DNA of 21,826 bases from Caldilineaceae bacterium (GTDB lineage Bacteria > Chloroflexota > Anaerolineae > Caldilineales > Caldilineaceae). Shown here piece by piece: positions 10,426 through 18,603 of this stretch. Location: NCBI GenBank assembly GCA_026645575.1, contig JAPKMW010000143.1, positions 1 to 21,826 on the forward strand, given 5' to 3'. Each line of letters starts with the position of its first letter. Position 1 is the stretch's first letter. The position numbers were made by a program, and so were the translations under genes. A model generated the notes under the pieces. It saw only the letters and a program-made list of their open reading frames with translations. It was not told the DNA's origin and searched no databases.

Positions 10426-12257
10426 TGGGATTTGTTTGCGTCGACTTGAATTTTGTAGAGGCTATTCATTTCAGCCTTGGCAATCAGGTTGGTGTCAAAC
10501 AACGCTTGGGGTTGGGGAACCAACGGCTTTTTTGCTTGCTGGATTTTTTTCGGCTGTTTTGGCTCGCTCCCTTTGCGCTTCTGCTTGGCGCCGCCATCCT
10601 CGCCGTCCTCATCATTATAATAGTAGGCATACGAATCATAATAATAGTAGTAGCCACGGGCTGAATTGGCCAGACGATTGAGAACGACGCCCAGAATACG
10701 ACCATTGGCGCGCAGAATGGCTTCGGCGCCGCGCGCAATGATTGTCCGTGGGGTCTTCTCGGTGTTGACAACCAGCAGAACGCCATCCACGTTGTTGGAT
10801 AACACCTGGGCATCCGTAACCGCCAGGAGCGGTGGCGCATCAACCACCAGGAAATCAGCTTCTTGCTGCAGTTCTTGTAACAATTGCTTCATGCGATTGG
10901 AGCCTAACAATTCAGCCGGGTTCGGCGCATCTTTGCCACTAGTTAAGATCCGCAAATTCTGGACTGGTGTTTCGCGTAGGAAGAAGCCAAGGGGGGTATT
11001 GTTGGAAACCATGACTTCGGTCAGCCCCGGACTTTTGGGTAGATCAAAAATTTTGTGTTGCTGTGGTTTACGAATGTCCGCATCCACAAGGATAACCGAA
11101 TGGCCGGCTTGGGCAAAGACCACCGCTAGATTCGCCGCTGTGGTGGTCTTGCCTTCGCCGGGCGTGGCGCTTGTCACCAACAGCGAGCGGAGGGTCTCAT
11201 CAACACTGGAAAATTGCAGATTGGTGCGTAAACTGCGATATGCCTCGGTAATGGGGTGCCGTGGCTCATGGGAAGTAATCAAGGAGGCTTGGCGATTGGC
11301 TTGGGTATCCAGTTGGCGGCGCTTGCTCGGTTGCGGCAGACGGGCGATCGTCCCTAAAATGGGGGTGTTGAGAACGTTTAACAGATCTTGGGGGGTCTTA
11401 ATGCGATCATCCAAATATTCAACCAGGAAGACAACGCCCAACGCCAACATGGCGCCGACGATGGCAGCCAGTAAGGTATTGATCAAAACACGGGGACGGA
11501 TCGGGGCGACGGGGGCCTCGGCTTTTTCGACAACCACGATGCTATCGACGGATTGCACTTCCGTTAGCCGTAATTCTTCGTAGCTGCGCAAAAGGTTAGC
11601 ATAGCCGTTCTTGGTTTGCGCCAGTTCATTACGTAATTCGCCCAGGCGCACCGCTTCATCTGCCGTTTGCGCTGTGCCGATGTCATCAATGGCAATCTGT
11701 TGTAATTCGATTTGGTTGCTTAATTCGGTCAGTTGCTGTTCCAGGTTCTTTTTCGAGGCGGCAAAGCGTTCGGTCTGTACACTATTGATATCGGTAATGA
11801 AAACCTGTGGCAATGTATCAGCCACCGCCGCGACTAATTCCGGCGATACGCCTTCGACAACGACCTTGAGCAACTGTGTATCGCGGACTGGTGTTGCGGT
11901 AATATCCGTGATGGCGTCACTTAGTACCTCTGGGGCGACACCAAATTTGGCGGCGACTTGGGCTAAGGTGATCGGTCGTTTCATTAATTCGGCGTATGTG
12001 CGTGCAATCCGCTCACTGATCAATAGATCCTGGTAATTCGCATTGGGGTTGCGCGCTTCATCAACCAGCAAGGTTGTCGAGGCCTGATAAATGGGGACGG
12101 CAAAGATGCTGGCCGTGTAGGCGGCGGCAGCGGCTAACACAGAACAGAGAATGATCAACCATGCCCAGTGCCACAAAATCCGAAAGTAGATCTTGAGATC
12201 AAGTTCGGGAAATAGGCTGATAGTTTGTTCGGTTGACGAGTTTGGATTGGTTTGCAC
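10422..12257 (-). CDS. Polysaccharide co-polymerase/tyrosine autokinase (Wzz domain fused to CpsD/Wzc-type BY-kinase)
   Basis: This 611-residue inner-membrane protein sets polysaccharide chain length and controls export by tyrosine autophosphorylation. The Wzz part runs from about residue 17 to 285, with transmembrane segments at about 31-52 and 259-279 and a periplasmic coiled-coil-like stretch (about 165-235). The kinase part has Walker A SATPGEGKTTTA (about 363-374), Walker A' VILVDADIRKP (388-398) and Walker B DFLVVDAPP (468-476). The tyrosine cluster GYYYYYDSYAYYYNDE (about 535-550) holds nine Tyr. An unusual Lys/Gln-rich tail of about 60 residues follows. The GTG start at 12257 has AAGGA 7 nt upstream. 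It heads a run with the phosphatase and DUF4012 genes. Upstream lie element M2 in the leader and a predicted box promoter at 12516. Confidence 0.95.
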   Translation of the reverse strand: MQTNPNSSTEQTISLFPELDLKIYFRILWHWAWLIILCSVLAAAAAYTASIFAVPIYQASTTLLVDEARNPNANYQDLLISERIARTYAELMKRPITLAQVAAKFGVAPEVLSDAITDITATPVRDTQLLKVVVEGVSPELVAAVADTLPQVFITDINSVQTERFAASKKNLEQQLTELSNQIELQQIAIDDIGTAQTADEAVRLGELRNELAQTKNGYANLLRSYEELRLTEVQSVDSIVVVEKAEAPVAPIRPRVLINTLLAAIVGAMLALGVVFLVEYLDDRIKTPQDLLNVLNTPILGTIARLPQPSKRRQLDTQANRQASLITSHEPRHPITEAYRSLRTNLQFSSVDETLRSLLVTSATPGEGKTTTAANLAVVFAQAGHSVILVDADIRKPQQHKIFDLPKSPGLTEVMVSNNTPLGFFLRETPVQNLRILTSGKDAPNPAELLGSNRMKQLLQELQQEADFLVVDAPPLLAVTDAQVLSNNVDGVLLVVNTEKTPRTIIARGAEAILRANGRILGVVLNRLANSARGYYYYYDSYAYYYNDEDGEDGGAKQKRKGSEPKQPKKIQQAKKPLVPQPQALFDTNLIAKAEMNSLYKIQVDANKSQ

Positions 12258-12333
12258 AGTGCTTTCCTTGGTTTCGTGTTCAGAAGATAATCTGATCCTG
12301 AAAGGACGTAAACACCCTTGTCAAGCGCTTATC

Positions 12334-12416
12334 GTAGTTACTCAACGTTTAGTCAGTCTGTGACTGGCGATGGTGCCGCCTGTCACGGACTGGCTAAGCG
12401 CTGGCTGAGTAGTTAC
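12334..12416. repeat. MITE-like element M2, in the kinase-gene leader
   Basis: An imperfect 83-bp palindrome has right end GAGTAGTTAC and a slightly diverged left end GTAGTTACTCA. The inner arms contain TTAGTCAGTCTGTGAC facing GTCACGGACTGGCTAA. Flanking octamers are CGCTTATC (12326-12333) and CGATTATC (12417-12424), 7 of 8 identical, as expected for an 8-bp target duplication. It lies between the predicted promoter (12516) and the kinase start codon, so it would be a hairpin in the mRNA leader. Confidence 0.78.
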
Positions 12417-12515
12417 CGATTATCACCGAAAAGGTGTGAGCAATCATGTGGCAACATAAGAAAAATTTAGGTTACTTAATAATGTTGCAGGAATTACGAT
12501 TGAGTGCTACGAAAG

Positions 12516-12549
12516 ATTATACTATAATTATAGCCGTTTTTAGCTTACA
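12516..12549 (-). promoter_or_regulatory. Predicted box-type promoter of the kinase-phosphatase-DUF4012 run
   Basis: On the minus strand the box ATTGTAAG ends at plus position 12544 and TATAAT lies at 12516-12521, again with 22 nt between. The second box expected 20 bp further up (12564) is absent; only a shifted TTTTAC is nearby. The predicted leader is about 250 nt. The surrounding AT-rich stretch (about 12430-12850) shows no convincing gene. Confidence 0.5.
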
Positions 12550-12777
12550 ATTGTCTTTCATATATGGCTTTTACCTGACAACTCTCTTGCCGCCTATTGC
12601 TTATGTTGTAGTATACGTAGATAACTGTGACCTAGAAACCGCTGAATAGCGTATCATTATGCGACAAATGATGGTAATCTTAAAATTTTAAGCTGTTTTG
12701 AAGGAAATCCTTAAAAAAAAAGATAAATACTATAGTCATAAAATTTTTGACACAGTTGGTTTTGTTTAGCTTAAGTG

Positions 12778-12805
12778 TTTACAAATACGTAATTATTACT
12801 ATAAT
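12778..12805 (+). promoter_or_regulatory. Sigma-70-type promoter of the HlyD-like gene
   Basis: TTTACA (12778-12783) and TATAAT (12800-12805) are spaced by 16 bp and point towards the adaptor gene, giving a leader of about 70 nt. It lacks the TGTAAG box at the fixed distance seen upstream of the minus-strand genes, so it appears to be a different promoter class. Confidence 0.6.
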
Positions 12806-12880
12806 TGTTATGGTAAAACTCCGATATACTATAACCGGATTCTGAACCTACATTTGATTGATAACGCTAGGAAAGTGCTA

Positions 12881-14080
12881 ATGAATTCAAGAAGTACTAC
12901 TCTAATTTTGTTGTATTCTCTACTGTTCTCTCTCTTCCTCTTGGCCGGTTGCCGTTTAGGCCGCGCCACCCCAACGCCGATTGCCATCACCTTGCCTGGA
13001 CAAACGGCCGCTACCGCTGACACCCTCACTACTTATACGGTGCAAAGGGGAGAAGTTGTCCAGGAAGAGTTGTTTAGCGGGCGCGTAATTCCCGGACGTC
13101 AGGAAGATCTCTTCTTCCGTCGAAGCGGACAAGTAACAAATGTCTATGTCAACGATGGCGATCCGGTGCAGCGTGGCGATACGATTGCGGCGCTGGATAA
13201 TGAAATCCTGGAGCTTGATCTAGAGTCCGCCCTGCTCGCTCTCGCCATTGCCAAAGAGAATCTGGCCAACGCTGAAGATGATCTGACCTACCGTCGTCGT
13301 CAAGCCGAGTTGAACCTTAGCCTGGCCAATGTGAATTTAGCCAGTGCGACGGCCGCGTCCGCAACGGCGGAGAACAACGCAACTGAACCTAACAGCGTTC
13401 AAGTTCGCCGCTTACAAGTCGAGCTTGCCCAGTTGGCGCTTGACAATCTGGATGAAACCATTGATCCGGCCTATGACCTCAATGTCAAACGAGCTGAACT
13501 GGCCGTTGAGCGGGTGAAACAGAGCATCTTAGAGGGTCAAATTGTGGCTCCCTTTGACGGTGAAATTCGCTTTATTAAGTTGCCGATCGATGATGAACAA
13601 CTGGCTGCTCAAGCCTACAATGCCGTTGCCCGCCTGGTGGATAGCAGCCAGTATCGAATTGAACTCAATCTCCCGCGCGATCAACTGGAAAATTTGCAGG
13701 AAGGGATGTCGGTGGCGATCAGCGCCCCTAGCCTAGGTTCACAGAGCGTGGCTGGCGTGATCGAAGCGTTGCCCCGCCCTTTTGGCACCAGCCAGGGTTC
13801 ACTGACTGAAGTCACAGTGCGCGATGCCGATGATAATCGCAAATTGCGGGAAGGGATCACTGTGGCCGTCGCGGTCCGGCTCAAGAGCAAACCGGATGCA
13901 TTGGTATTGCCGGTGGCGGCTTTGCAACAGGAAGGTGAGTTCTACTATGTTGCCGTACAGCAAGGCGACGTCTTAGCGCGTATGGATATTGAAGTTGGCG
14001 TGGTGAACAATGATCTGGCGGAAATTACCGCTGGTTTGCAAGCCGGCGACACGGTAGTGGTTCAATCGCTGTCGCAGTAA
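12881..14080 (+). CDS. Lipoprotein HlyD/MFP-family adaptor subunit of an efflux or export system
   Basis: The 399-residue protein begins with a signal peptide ending in the lipobox LLAGC (Cys24), so it should be lipid-anchored outside the membrane. The HlyD layout is complete: first lipoyl half (RSGQVTNVYVNDGDPVQRGDT, about residues 81-101), an alpha-helical hairpin rich in Ala, Leu and Glu (about 108-215), second lipoyl half (QIVAPFDGEIRFI, about 220-232), and beta-barrel and membrane-proximal domains to the end (LVLPVAALQQEG, then a closing region). Such adaptors link an ABC or RND transporter to substrate release. No transporter gene is adjacent, so this one is an orphan within the window. 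The ATG at 12881 has AGGA 8 nt upstream. It is transcribed away from the kinase gene and ends before a cluster of palindromes. Confidence 0.9.
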   Translation: MNSRSTTLILLYSLLFSLFLLAGCRLGRATPTPIAITLPGQTAATADTLTTYTVQRGEVVQEELFSGRVIPGRQEDLFFRRSGQVTNVYVNDGDPVQRGDTIAALDNEILELDLESALLALAIAKENLANAEDDLTYRRRQAELNLSLANVNLASATAASATAENNATEPNSVQVRRLQVELAQLALDNLDETIDPAYDLNVKRAELAVERVKQSILEGQIVAPFDGEIRFIKLPIDDEQLAAQAYNAVARLVDSSQYRIELNLPRDQLENLQEGMSVAISAPSLGSQSVAGVIEALPRPFGTSQGSLTEVTVRDADDNRKLREGITVAVAVRLKSKPDALVLPVAALQQEGEFYYVAVQQGDVLARMDIEVGVVNNDLAEITAGLQAGDTVVVQSLSQ

Positions 14081-14113
14081 GGCGTCTACGGGGGCATAAA
14101 AGAAGAAGTTCCT

Positions 14114-14172
14114 GCTCTTGGCGAGTCCGTGACTCGCAACTGCTCTTGGCGAGTCACGGACTCGCCAAGAGC
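14114..14172. repeat. Palindromic repeat with GCTCTTGGCGAGTCCGTGAC core
   Basis: GCTCTTGGCGAGTCCGTGAC at 14114 is followed by a second related copy at 14142, whose own complement CGGACTCGCCAAGAGC ends at 14172. The unit therefore has three arms that can fold alternatively. The core matches the palindrome at 10365-10425 and, more loosely, the interiors of M2 and M3. It lies 33 bp after the adaptor gene stop and may help end its transcript. Confidence 0.75.
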
Positions 14173-14228
14173 GGTGTTTGAAGTTATATTTTTGCGAACC
14201 CTAAGCGCCGTTGGCCTTACGCAAAGAT

Positions 14229-14289
14229 TCGGGACCGCCGCCATCCTTGTGGACAAGTTTCTTGTTCACAAGGATGGCGGCGGTCCCGA
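14229..14289. repeat. Palindromic repeat with CGGGACCGCCGCCATCC arms
   Basis: Perfect 23-bp arms (14229-14251 and 14267-14289) continue inwards with one G-T pair to a 3-nt loop, a stem of more than 30 pairs. No T-run, coding frame or target duplication is apparent. It is one of three unrelated palindromes packed in the 482-bp gap between the convergent adaptor and GH-A-like genes; nothing else is visible in that gap. Confidence 0.75.
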
Positions 14290-14414
14290 GTGACACGGTT
14301 TGGCGCTTTTCAAGTAGCAGTAGACCACAACGTAGCCGAGGTGGCCATCGCCCAGCTTCAGACTCCACGACTTTGGGCTACTGTTTTGTTACGGCAGTTT
14401 TGACCGGCTTATCC

Positions 14415-14490
14415 GTCCCGTAGGGACGCTTGAGTTTAGGGGTAGGAATAATCATGTTCTCCTTCCTAAACTCAGCCGTCCCTACGGGAC
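14415..14490. repeat. Palindromic repeat with GTCCCGTAGGGACG ends
   Basis: GTCCCGTAGGGACG (14415-14428) pairs with CGTCCCTACGGGAC (14477-14490). A second inner pair TGAGTTTAGG and CCTAAACTCA continues the stem around a loop of about 25 nt. The ends are themselves nearly palindromic. It lies 73 bp beyond the GH-A-like gene stop and could end that transcript. Confidence 0.75.
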
Positions 14491-14562
14491 AAAAGCAGAT
14501 GGTTATCGGTATACACACACCTATCAGCGTTTATTTGACAAAACACTACGGCCTACGGCGAA

Positions 14563-16071
14563 TTACCGGCGCAGGTGGGGCAAATAGAGGTGACGATCCA
14601 GCGGCGTGTCTACCACCAGGAAGGTATATTCCTGCTGTACTTGTGTTGTTGCCAGCCCGGTGTTACTATTATCGGCTTCAACAGTCAAGATGACCTTGTG
14701 CCGGCCAAGTGCAAGTGTCGCTGGGCGCCATGTATGGCTGAATGAGTGGCTGTTGGCGGTGGTCGTGACGGTGGGGGTGACGGCGGGTAGGGTTGCGAGA
14801 CTTTGGGTCGTCAGGCGGCTCTGTTTGCCCAGCGGATCCTGGTAATCAAGGCGAATCGTCAGATTACACGCACTGACGTTGCCTAGATTGGCAATGACGG
14901 CTGCAAAGGTAATTGGCGTTGTGGCTGTCATTGTCTTTGTCATCACCTGCACTAGGGGGGTAATCTGCGCCGTTAGCGCTGTTACGGTCAGCGCCTGCTG
15001 GCTGCTCAACTTGCTGATATAGCTCCCATAATCTTGCCCCAGCGGTTCTAGCACTCCTGTATCCGGCGCCACCAAATTCCCGTTAAAGCCACTCTCCGTC
15101 GCCTCATCATAAGGTGGATTGTTGAGACTGAACCAGGACCAGGCTTGCACCAGCCGATTGTTGTCCGCCGGGTAGCCAGTGGTCGCGTCGGTGCTGGTTA
15201 GGAAAAAGTCAAAGCTTGCCAGCATAAAGCTCTTTACCTTCGTATAGGGGAACCCATGTAAAGGCGAAAGCAGAATGCCATATTCGGTGATCAGCAACGG
15301 TTTGTCCCGATAGCCACGGTCGGCCATCCACTGGCGGAAGGCAATAATGTTGTTCTTGAAAATGGTTAAGTTGTCATGATCCTCAAGCGTATATTGCATG
15401 CCTTCCGCCGCAAAGGCCTCCAGACCAGGGGGGATGTAAGCGCCCCAAACATTATTTTCTGGTAAGATAAAGGCATGAACCGTCCAAACATCAATCGGCA
15501 TGGCAACGCCATACCGATTTTGGTATTCAGTTAAGACCAAGTCCAGATAACGGCGGCGCAATGGCGTTGATTGCACGATGCCGGCAATGGCAACATGCGC
15601 GCTGGGATCTCGCGCTTTGAGAAAGTGATAGACCTTGTGATAAAAATCGGCATAGGCGCCGGCGGTCAAGCCATCTTGCTTATCGCGATCCGGTTCATTG
15701 CCGACAATCCAGAGCGCGCCGGGGTTGTTGGCAATGGTTGCCTCAACGGTGCTGGTAAAGGCGGCGCTCTTCCAAAGGGGCGGACGGATCATTTGTGCAT
15801 AGCGCATACCGGCCGGTTGGGCCGGCGTGCGCTGGACAAGATAGTCCAGATACCAATGACCATGAAGCGGTGCAACATCAAAATCGGTAATCCGCTTCCC
15901 ACCATCGCTTGCAACATTGAAGCCAAAGCGGGCTTGCGGCGCCGGATAGGGTGGACAGCTTTGCGCAAGGGCATTGCTTGTGGTGAGGATGAATAATGTG
16001 AGCAGTAAGCTTGGCAACCCGAAGCACGTAAGCAGAGAAGCTTTCCTGTGGTATACTCTAAGCGTTAACAT
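14563..16071 (-). CDS. Secreted clan GH-A-like (cellulase-superfamily) protein with C-terminal beta domain
   Basis: The 502-residue product starts with a signal peptide (hydrophobic to about residue 33, probable cleavage near ALAQ). A TIM-barrel domain follows (about 45-370). WIVGNEPD (Glu126, the acid/base position in clan GH-A), TVHAF (His199) and LLITEYGIL (Glu263, the nucleophile position) indicate a glycoside hydrolase with both catalytic glutamates kept. The exact GH family and substrate cannot be told. A CARDB-like beta-sandwich (about 385-490) and the tail LYLPHLRR follow; tails of this type recur in Chloroflexota secreted proteins. AGGAGGT lies 9 nt before the ATG. Placed directly after the CapD-like gene, it may trim or release the exported polysaccharide. 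An inactive binding role is less likely. Confidence 0.8.
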   Translation of the reverse strand: MLTLRVYHRKASLLTCFGLPSLLLTLFILTTSNALAQSCPPYPAPQARFGFNVASDGGKRITDFDVAPLHGHWYLDYLVQRTPAQPAGMRYAQMIRPPLWKSAAFTSTVEATIANNPGALWIVGNEPDRDKQDGLTAGAYADFYHKVYHFLKARDPSAHVAIAGIVQSTPLRRRYLDLVLTEYQNRYGVAMPIDVWTVHAFILPENNVWGAYIPPGLEAFAAEGMQYTLEDHDNLTIFKNNIIAFRQWMADRGYRDKPLLITEYGILLSPLHGFPYTKVKSFMLASFDFFLTSTDATTGYPADNNRLVQAWSWFSLNNPPYDEATESGFNGNLVAPDTGVLEPLGQDYGSYISKLSSQQALTVTALTAQITPLVQVMTKTMTATTPITFAAVIANLGNVSACNLTIRLDYQDPLGKQSRLTTQSLATLPAVTPTVTTTANSHSFSHTWRPATLALGRHKVILTVEADNSNTGLATTQVQQEYTFLVVDTPLDRHLYLPHLRR

Positions 16072-16154
16072 TTGAGAACAACCTCCTAGTAGAAATATAG
16101 ATAGGACTTACGCAACACTAGCTCGGTCTGCTTTCCGAAACTTGGCAGCTTTCG

Positions 16155-18176
16155 CTACCCCGCAAGGGCCGGCTGCATCGTCAGGCGCGGCGCTAGTTTG
16201 GGCGTTTCCTCGGCGTTATAGCTGTCTTGCGGTCGTGGTAATGGTTCTCGCCATGGCTGATATTCAGGCAGCAAAAGCTGCAAGCGGCGCATGACACCGT
16301 CTATGTCATGATTGAGCGCCGCCTGAATTAATTGGTCGATTGCATTGGTGGCGTCCGGCGGAATACATTGGCTGGCATTGTGCGCCACCAGAATTTTTTC
16401 ATGTTGTGTCGGCTCATACGCCTCGTTGGGCGCAAACATTTCTTCATAAAGCTTCTCGCCGGGCCGCAACCCACTGAACTCGATCTCGATGTCCTTGCCG
16501 ACCTGTAATCCGGAGAGTTCAATCAGATCCTTTGCCAGATCCACAATCCGCACAGGGTCGCCCATATCCAGCATCAAGACTTCCCCGCCTCGTCCAACCA
16601 CCGACGCTTGTAGCACCAACTGGACAGCTTCAGGAATTGTCATAAAGTAGCGCACCATTTCCGGGTGGGTCACGGTTATGGGGCCGCCGGCGGCAATTTG
16701 CTGTTTGAAGGTGTGAATTACGCTGCCGCGACTGCCCAGTACATTGCCAAAGCGTACGACTTGATAGAATTGGCCGCTGCTCCGGGCCGCTTGTAAGACC
16801 AACAACTCGGCGATGCGTTTGCTGGCGCCCATCACATTGGTTGGGTTGACGGCTTTGTCCGTGGAGATCATGACAAAACGCTCTACCTGATACTTCCTGG
16901 CTGTTTCCAATAAAATTTGGGCGCTTAGAACATTGTTGGTGATAGCTTCGACCGGATTGGCTTCCATGAGCGGTACATGCTTATGCGCAGCTGCATGAAA
17001 AACAACCTGGGGTTGATATTCTGTAAAGATGGCATCCATTCGTTCCCGGAAGCGTAGATCAGCAATTACCGGGATGATTGTCGTACTTGCGTCACTCTGG
17101 GCTTGTGACCCTTGGCGCTCCAGGCGGAGTCGGTTCAATTCATTCGTAACTTCAAAGATGGAATTTTCGCCATGACCGAGCAAAATCAATTGTGTCGGCT
17201 GACAATGCAGAATCTGACGGCAGAGTTCGCTGCCGATTGAACCGCCGCCGCCAGTGACAAGTACCCGTTTCCCCTGTAATTGCGCTCTGACCGCCTTTGT
17301 ATCGGTTTGGATTGGCGTTCGCCGTAACAGATCTTCGATCTGCACATTGCGCAAGCGGTTAAAGCTGACCGTGCCGTCCAATAGCTCGTGTAATCCCGGC
17401 ATCGTTTGCGCCACAACCCCAACCGCACGACACATTTGGACGATTTCTCGGATTACTTGACCAGAGGCGGTGGGCATTGCAATGAGGACACGCTCAATTC
17501 TCTGGTCGCGCAAGATTTGCGGTAGTTGATAACGATCACCCACCACGGGAATGCCATGAAGCTGCATCCCATGTTTGGTCACATCGTCATCCAGAAAGAG
17601 GATCGGGTCGAGTTTGCTCAGCCTGTTCGTGTGCATCTCGCGCACCAGCAAGGCACCAGTATAACCAGCGCCGACAATGACTACCTTATTCCCGAAAGCT
17701 GTTGTCCGCCGGCTGGATGGACGTCGTGCATGAAGCGCCTCGGTTATGCGGATACTTGCACGAATGCCGCTAGCGCCTATAAAACAAAGCATCGCATCGA
17801 TGAGCAGCACGGAGCGCGGGAGGGTGAACAACGGGAGCGCCCAGCGTAAGACTAGATATTCCAGGGTAATGACGCCGGTGGCAATCGCAACAGCCGCACC
17901 AATTTGGGCCAGATCCAGGCCACTAATAAAACGCCAATAACGACGATAAAGCCCATAATAGTAAAAAATCAGTGTACGCGTAAGCAGTGCGCTGACCGTG
18001 TACAATATGAGTGCATTCGCATAGTGCTGCCAGCGGGCAAAGTCGTCAATGCGTAAATATAGGGCCACGGCCGGTGTAATACTAAAGGCAACCAGGTCAA
18101 ACAACAAAAAGTGACGGTTGCGGAGCGATGGTAACAATTGGATAAGTTTGCGGAGGGCGATGTTGGGGATAGTCAT
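16155..18176 (-). CDS. CapD/FlaA1-type membrane-bound nucleoside-diphosphate-sugar 4,6-dehydratase/epimerase
   Basis: The 673-residue enzyme modifies a UDP-sugar (typically UDP-GlcNAc 4,6-dehydration) for surface polysaccharide. The N-terminal 140 residues hold about four transmembrane segments. A first Rossmann domain (VVIVGAGYTGALLVREM, about 165-181) resembles the CoA-binding-like domain of this family. The catalytic SDR domain begins with TGGGGSIG (308-315), then VVFHAAAHKHVPLME (391-405) and STDKAVNPTNVMGASKR (438-454). As in WbpM and CapD, Met (M449) replaces the usual Tyr of the YxxxK pair while Lys453 is kept, a family trait rather than a defect. AGGAGT lies 7 nt before the ATG. Its leader holds element M3 and a predicted twin-box promoter. 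The GH-A-like gene starts 83 bp after its stop and may share its transcript. Confidence 0.95.
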   Translation of the reverse strand: MTIPNIALRKLIQLLPSLRNRHFLLFDLVAFSITPAVALYLRIDDFARWQHYANALILYTVSALLTRTLIFYYYGLYRRYWRFISGLDLAQIGAAVAIATGVITLEYLVLRWALPLFTLPRSVLLIDAMLCFIGASGIRASIRITEALHARRPSSRRTTAFGNKVVIVGAGYTGALLVREMHTNRLSKLDPILFLDDDVTKHGMQLHGIPVVGDRYQLPQILRDQRIERVLIAMPTASGQVIREIVQMCRAVGVVAQTMPGLHELLDGTVSFNRLRNVQIEDLLRRTPIQTDTKAVRAQLQGKRVLVTGGGGSIGSELCRQILHCQPTQLILLGHGENSIFEVTNELNRLRLERQGSQAQSDASTTIIPVIADLRFRERMDAIFTEYQPQVVFHAAAHKHVPLMEANPVEAITNNVLSAQILLETARKYQVERFVMISTDKAVNPTNVMGASKRIAELLVLQAARSSGQFYQVVRFGNVLGSRGSVIHTFKQQIAAGGPITVTHPEMVRYFMTIPEAVQLVLQASVVGRGGEVLMLDMGDPVRIVDLAKDLIELSGLQVGKDIEIEFSGLRPGEKLYEEMFAPNEAYEPTQHEKILVAHNASQCIPPDATNAIDQLIQAALNHDIDGVMRRLQLLLPEYQPWREPLPRPQDSYNAEETPKLAPRLTMQPALAG

Positions 18177-18372
18177 AACAATAACTCCTGTTGTCTAATC
18201 AACAACCCACAATGCGCTCAGCCAGTCACAAAGTCGCCGTCACAAAGTAGTCGAGCGCGGGCTGTTGCGGTCTATGGATGATGAGTGCGATCCATCAGTA
18301 ACATTGCCTCCATGTTGCTTGCGTGGTATGCCTGATCTAGTGGACAGAACAGGAAGACTTTGTTGCTTCTTT

Positions 18373-18454
18373 GTAACTACTCAGCTCCTAGCTAGCCCGT
18401 GACTCGCGATAGGTCGCCAGTTACGGACTGGCTAGGAGCGGGTTGCGTAGTTAC
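18373..18454. repeat. MITE-like element M3 with perfect 8-bp target duplication
   Basis: The 82-bp element starts GTAACTACTCAGC and ends GCGTAGTTAC, with inner arms containing CTCCTAGCTAGCCCGTGAC facing ACGGACTGGCTAGGAGC. It is flanked by exact direct repeats GCTTCTTT at 18365-18372 and 18455-18462. It contains no gene. It lies in the predicted leader of the CapD-like gene, about 14 nt after the predicted transcription start, so it would put a long hairpin at the 5' end of that mRNA. Confidence 0.88.
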
Positions 18455-18474
18455 GCTTCTTTGCCTGAGTCATC

Positions 18475-18528
18475 ATTATAAAGAAAAAAAACAGGAGTAC
18501 GACTTACTTTTTTTTTACTATCCTTACA
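18475..18528 (-). promoter_or_regulatory. Predicted twin-box promoter of the CapD-like gene
   Basis: On the minus strand, a CTGTAAG box ends at plus position 18523 and an AGTAAG box at 18503, 20 bp apart. TATAAT lies at 18475-18480, 22 nt below the proximal box. The spacing equals that at 4558 and 20674. The intervening DNA is T-rich and has no -35 consensus. The predicted leader is about 290 nt, of which about 90 nt come from element M3 and its duplicated target. Confidence 0.6.
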
Positions 18529-18603
18529 GTTTTTTTGTACTAATTGAATTAGCCATCTGCTGCCATCTGTACGTTACTTGCTGTAGACTCTTCTACCTTA
18601 TAT

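Noticed and set aside
10666..11583. Plus-strand frame of 305 codons
   Set aside because: It is entirely antisense to the tyrosine kinase, whose motifs are unmistakable; the composition (Ser/Arg/Thr-rich) is that of a mirror frame.
12446..12649. Plus-strand frame of 67 codons that looks like a small membrane protein
   Set aside because: It lies in very AT-rich DNA, overlaps the predicted kinase promoter on the other strand, has only a distant weak ribosome-binding site and matches no family I recognise.
16155..18176. Apparent loss of the catalytic Tyr in the dehydratase (MGASK instead of YxxxK)
   Set aside because: Met at this position is normal in the WbpM/CapD/FlaA1-like membrane dehydratases, so it is not a sign of inactivation.
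18204..18360. Possible riboswitch in the leader of the CapD-like gene (repeated GTCACAAAGT and a small ATGGAT/ATCCAT stem)
   Set aside because: I could not match it to any known riboswitch consensus, and the stem is short.
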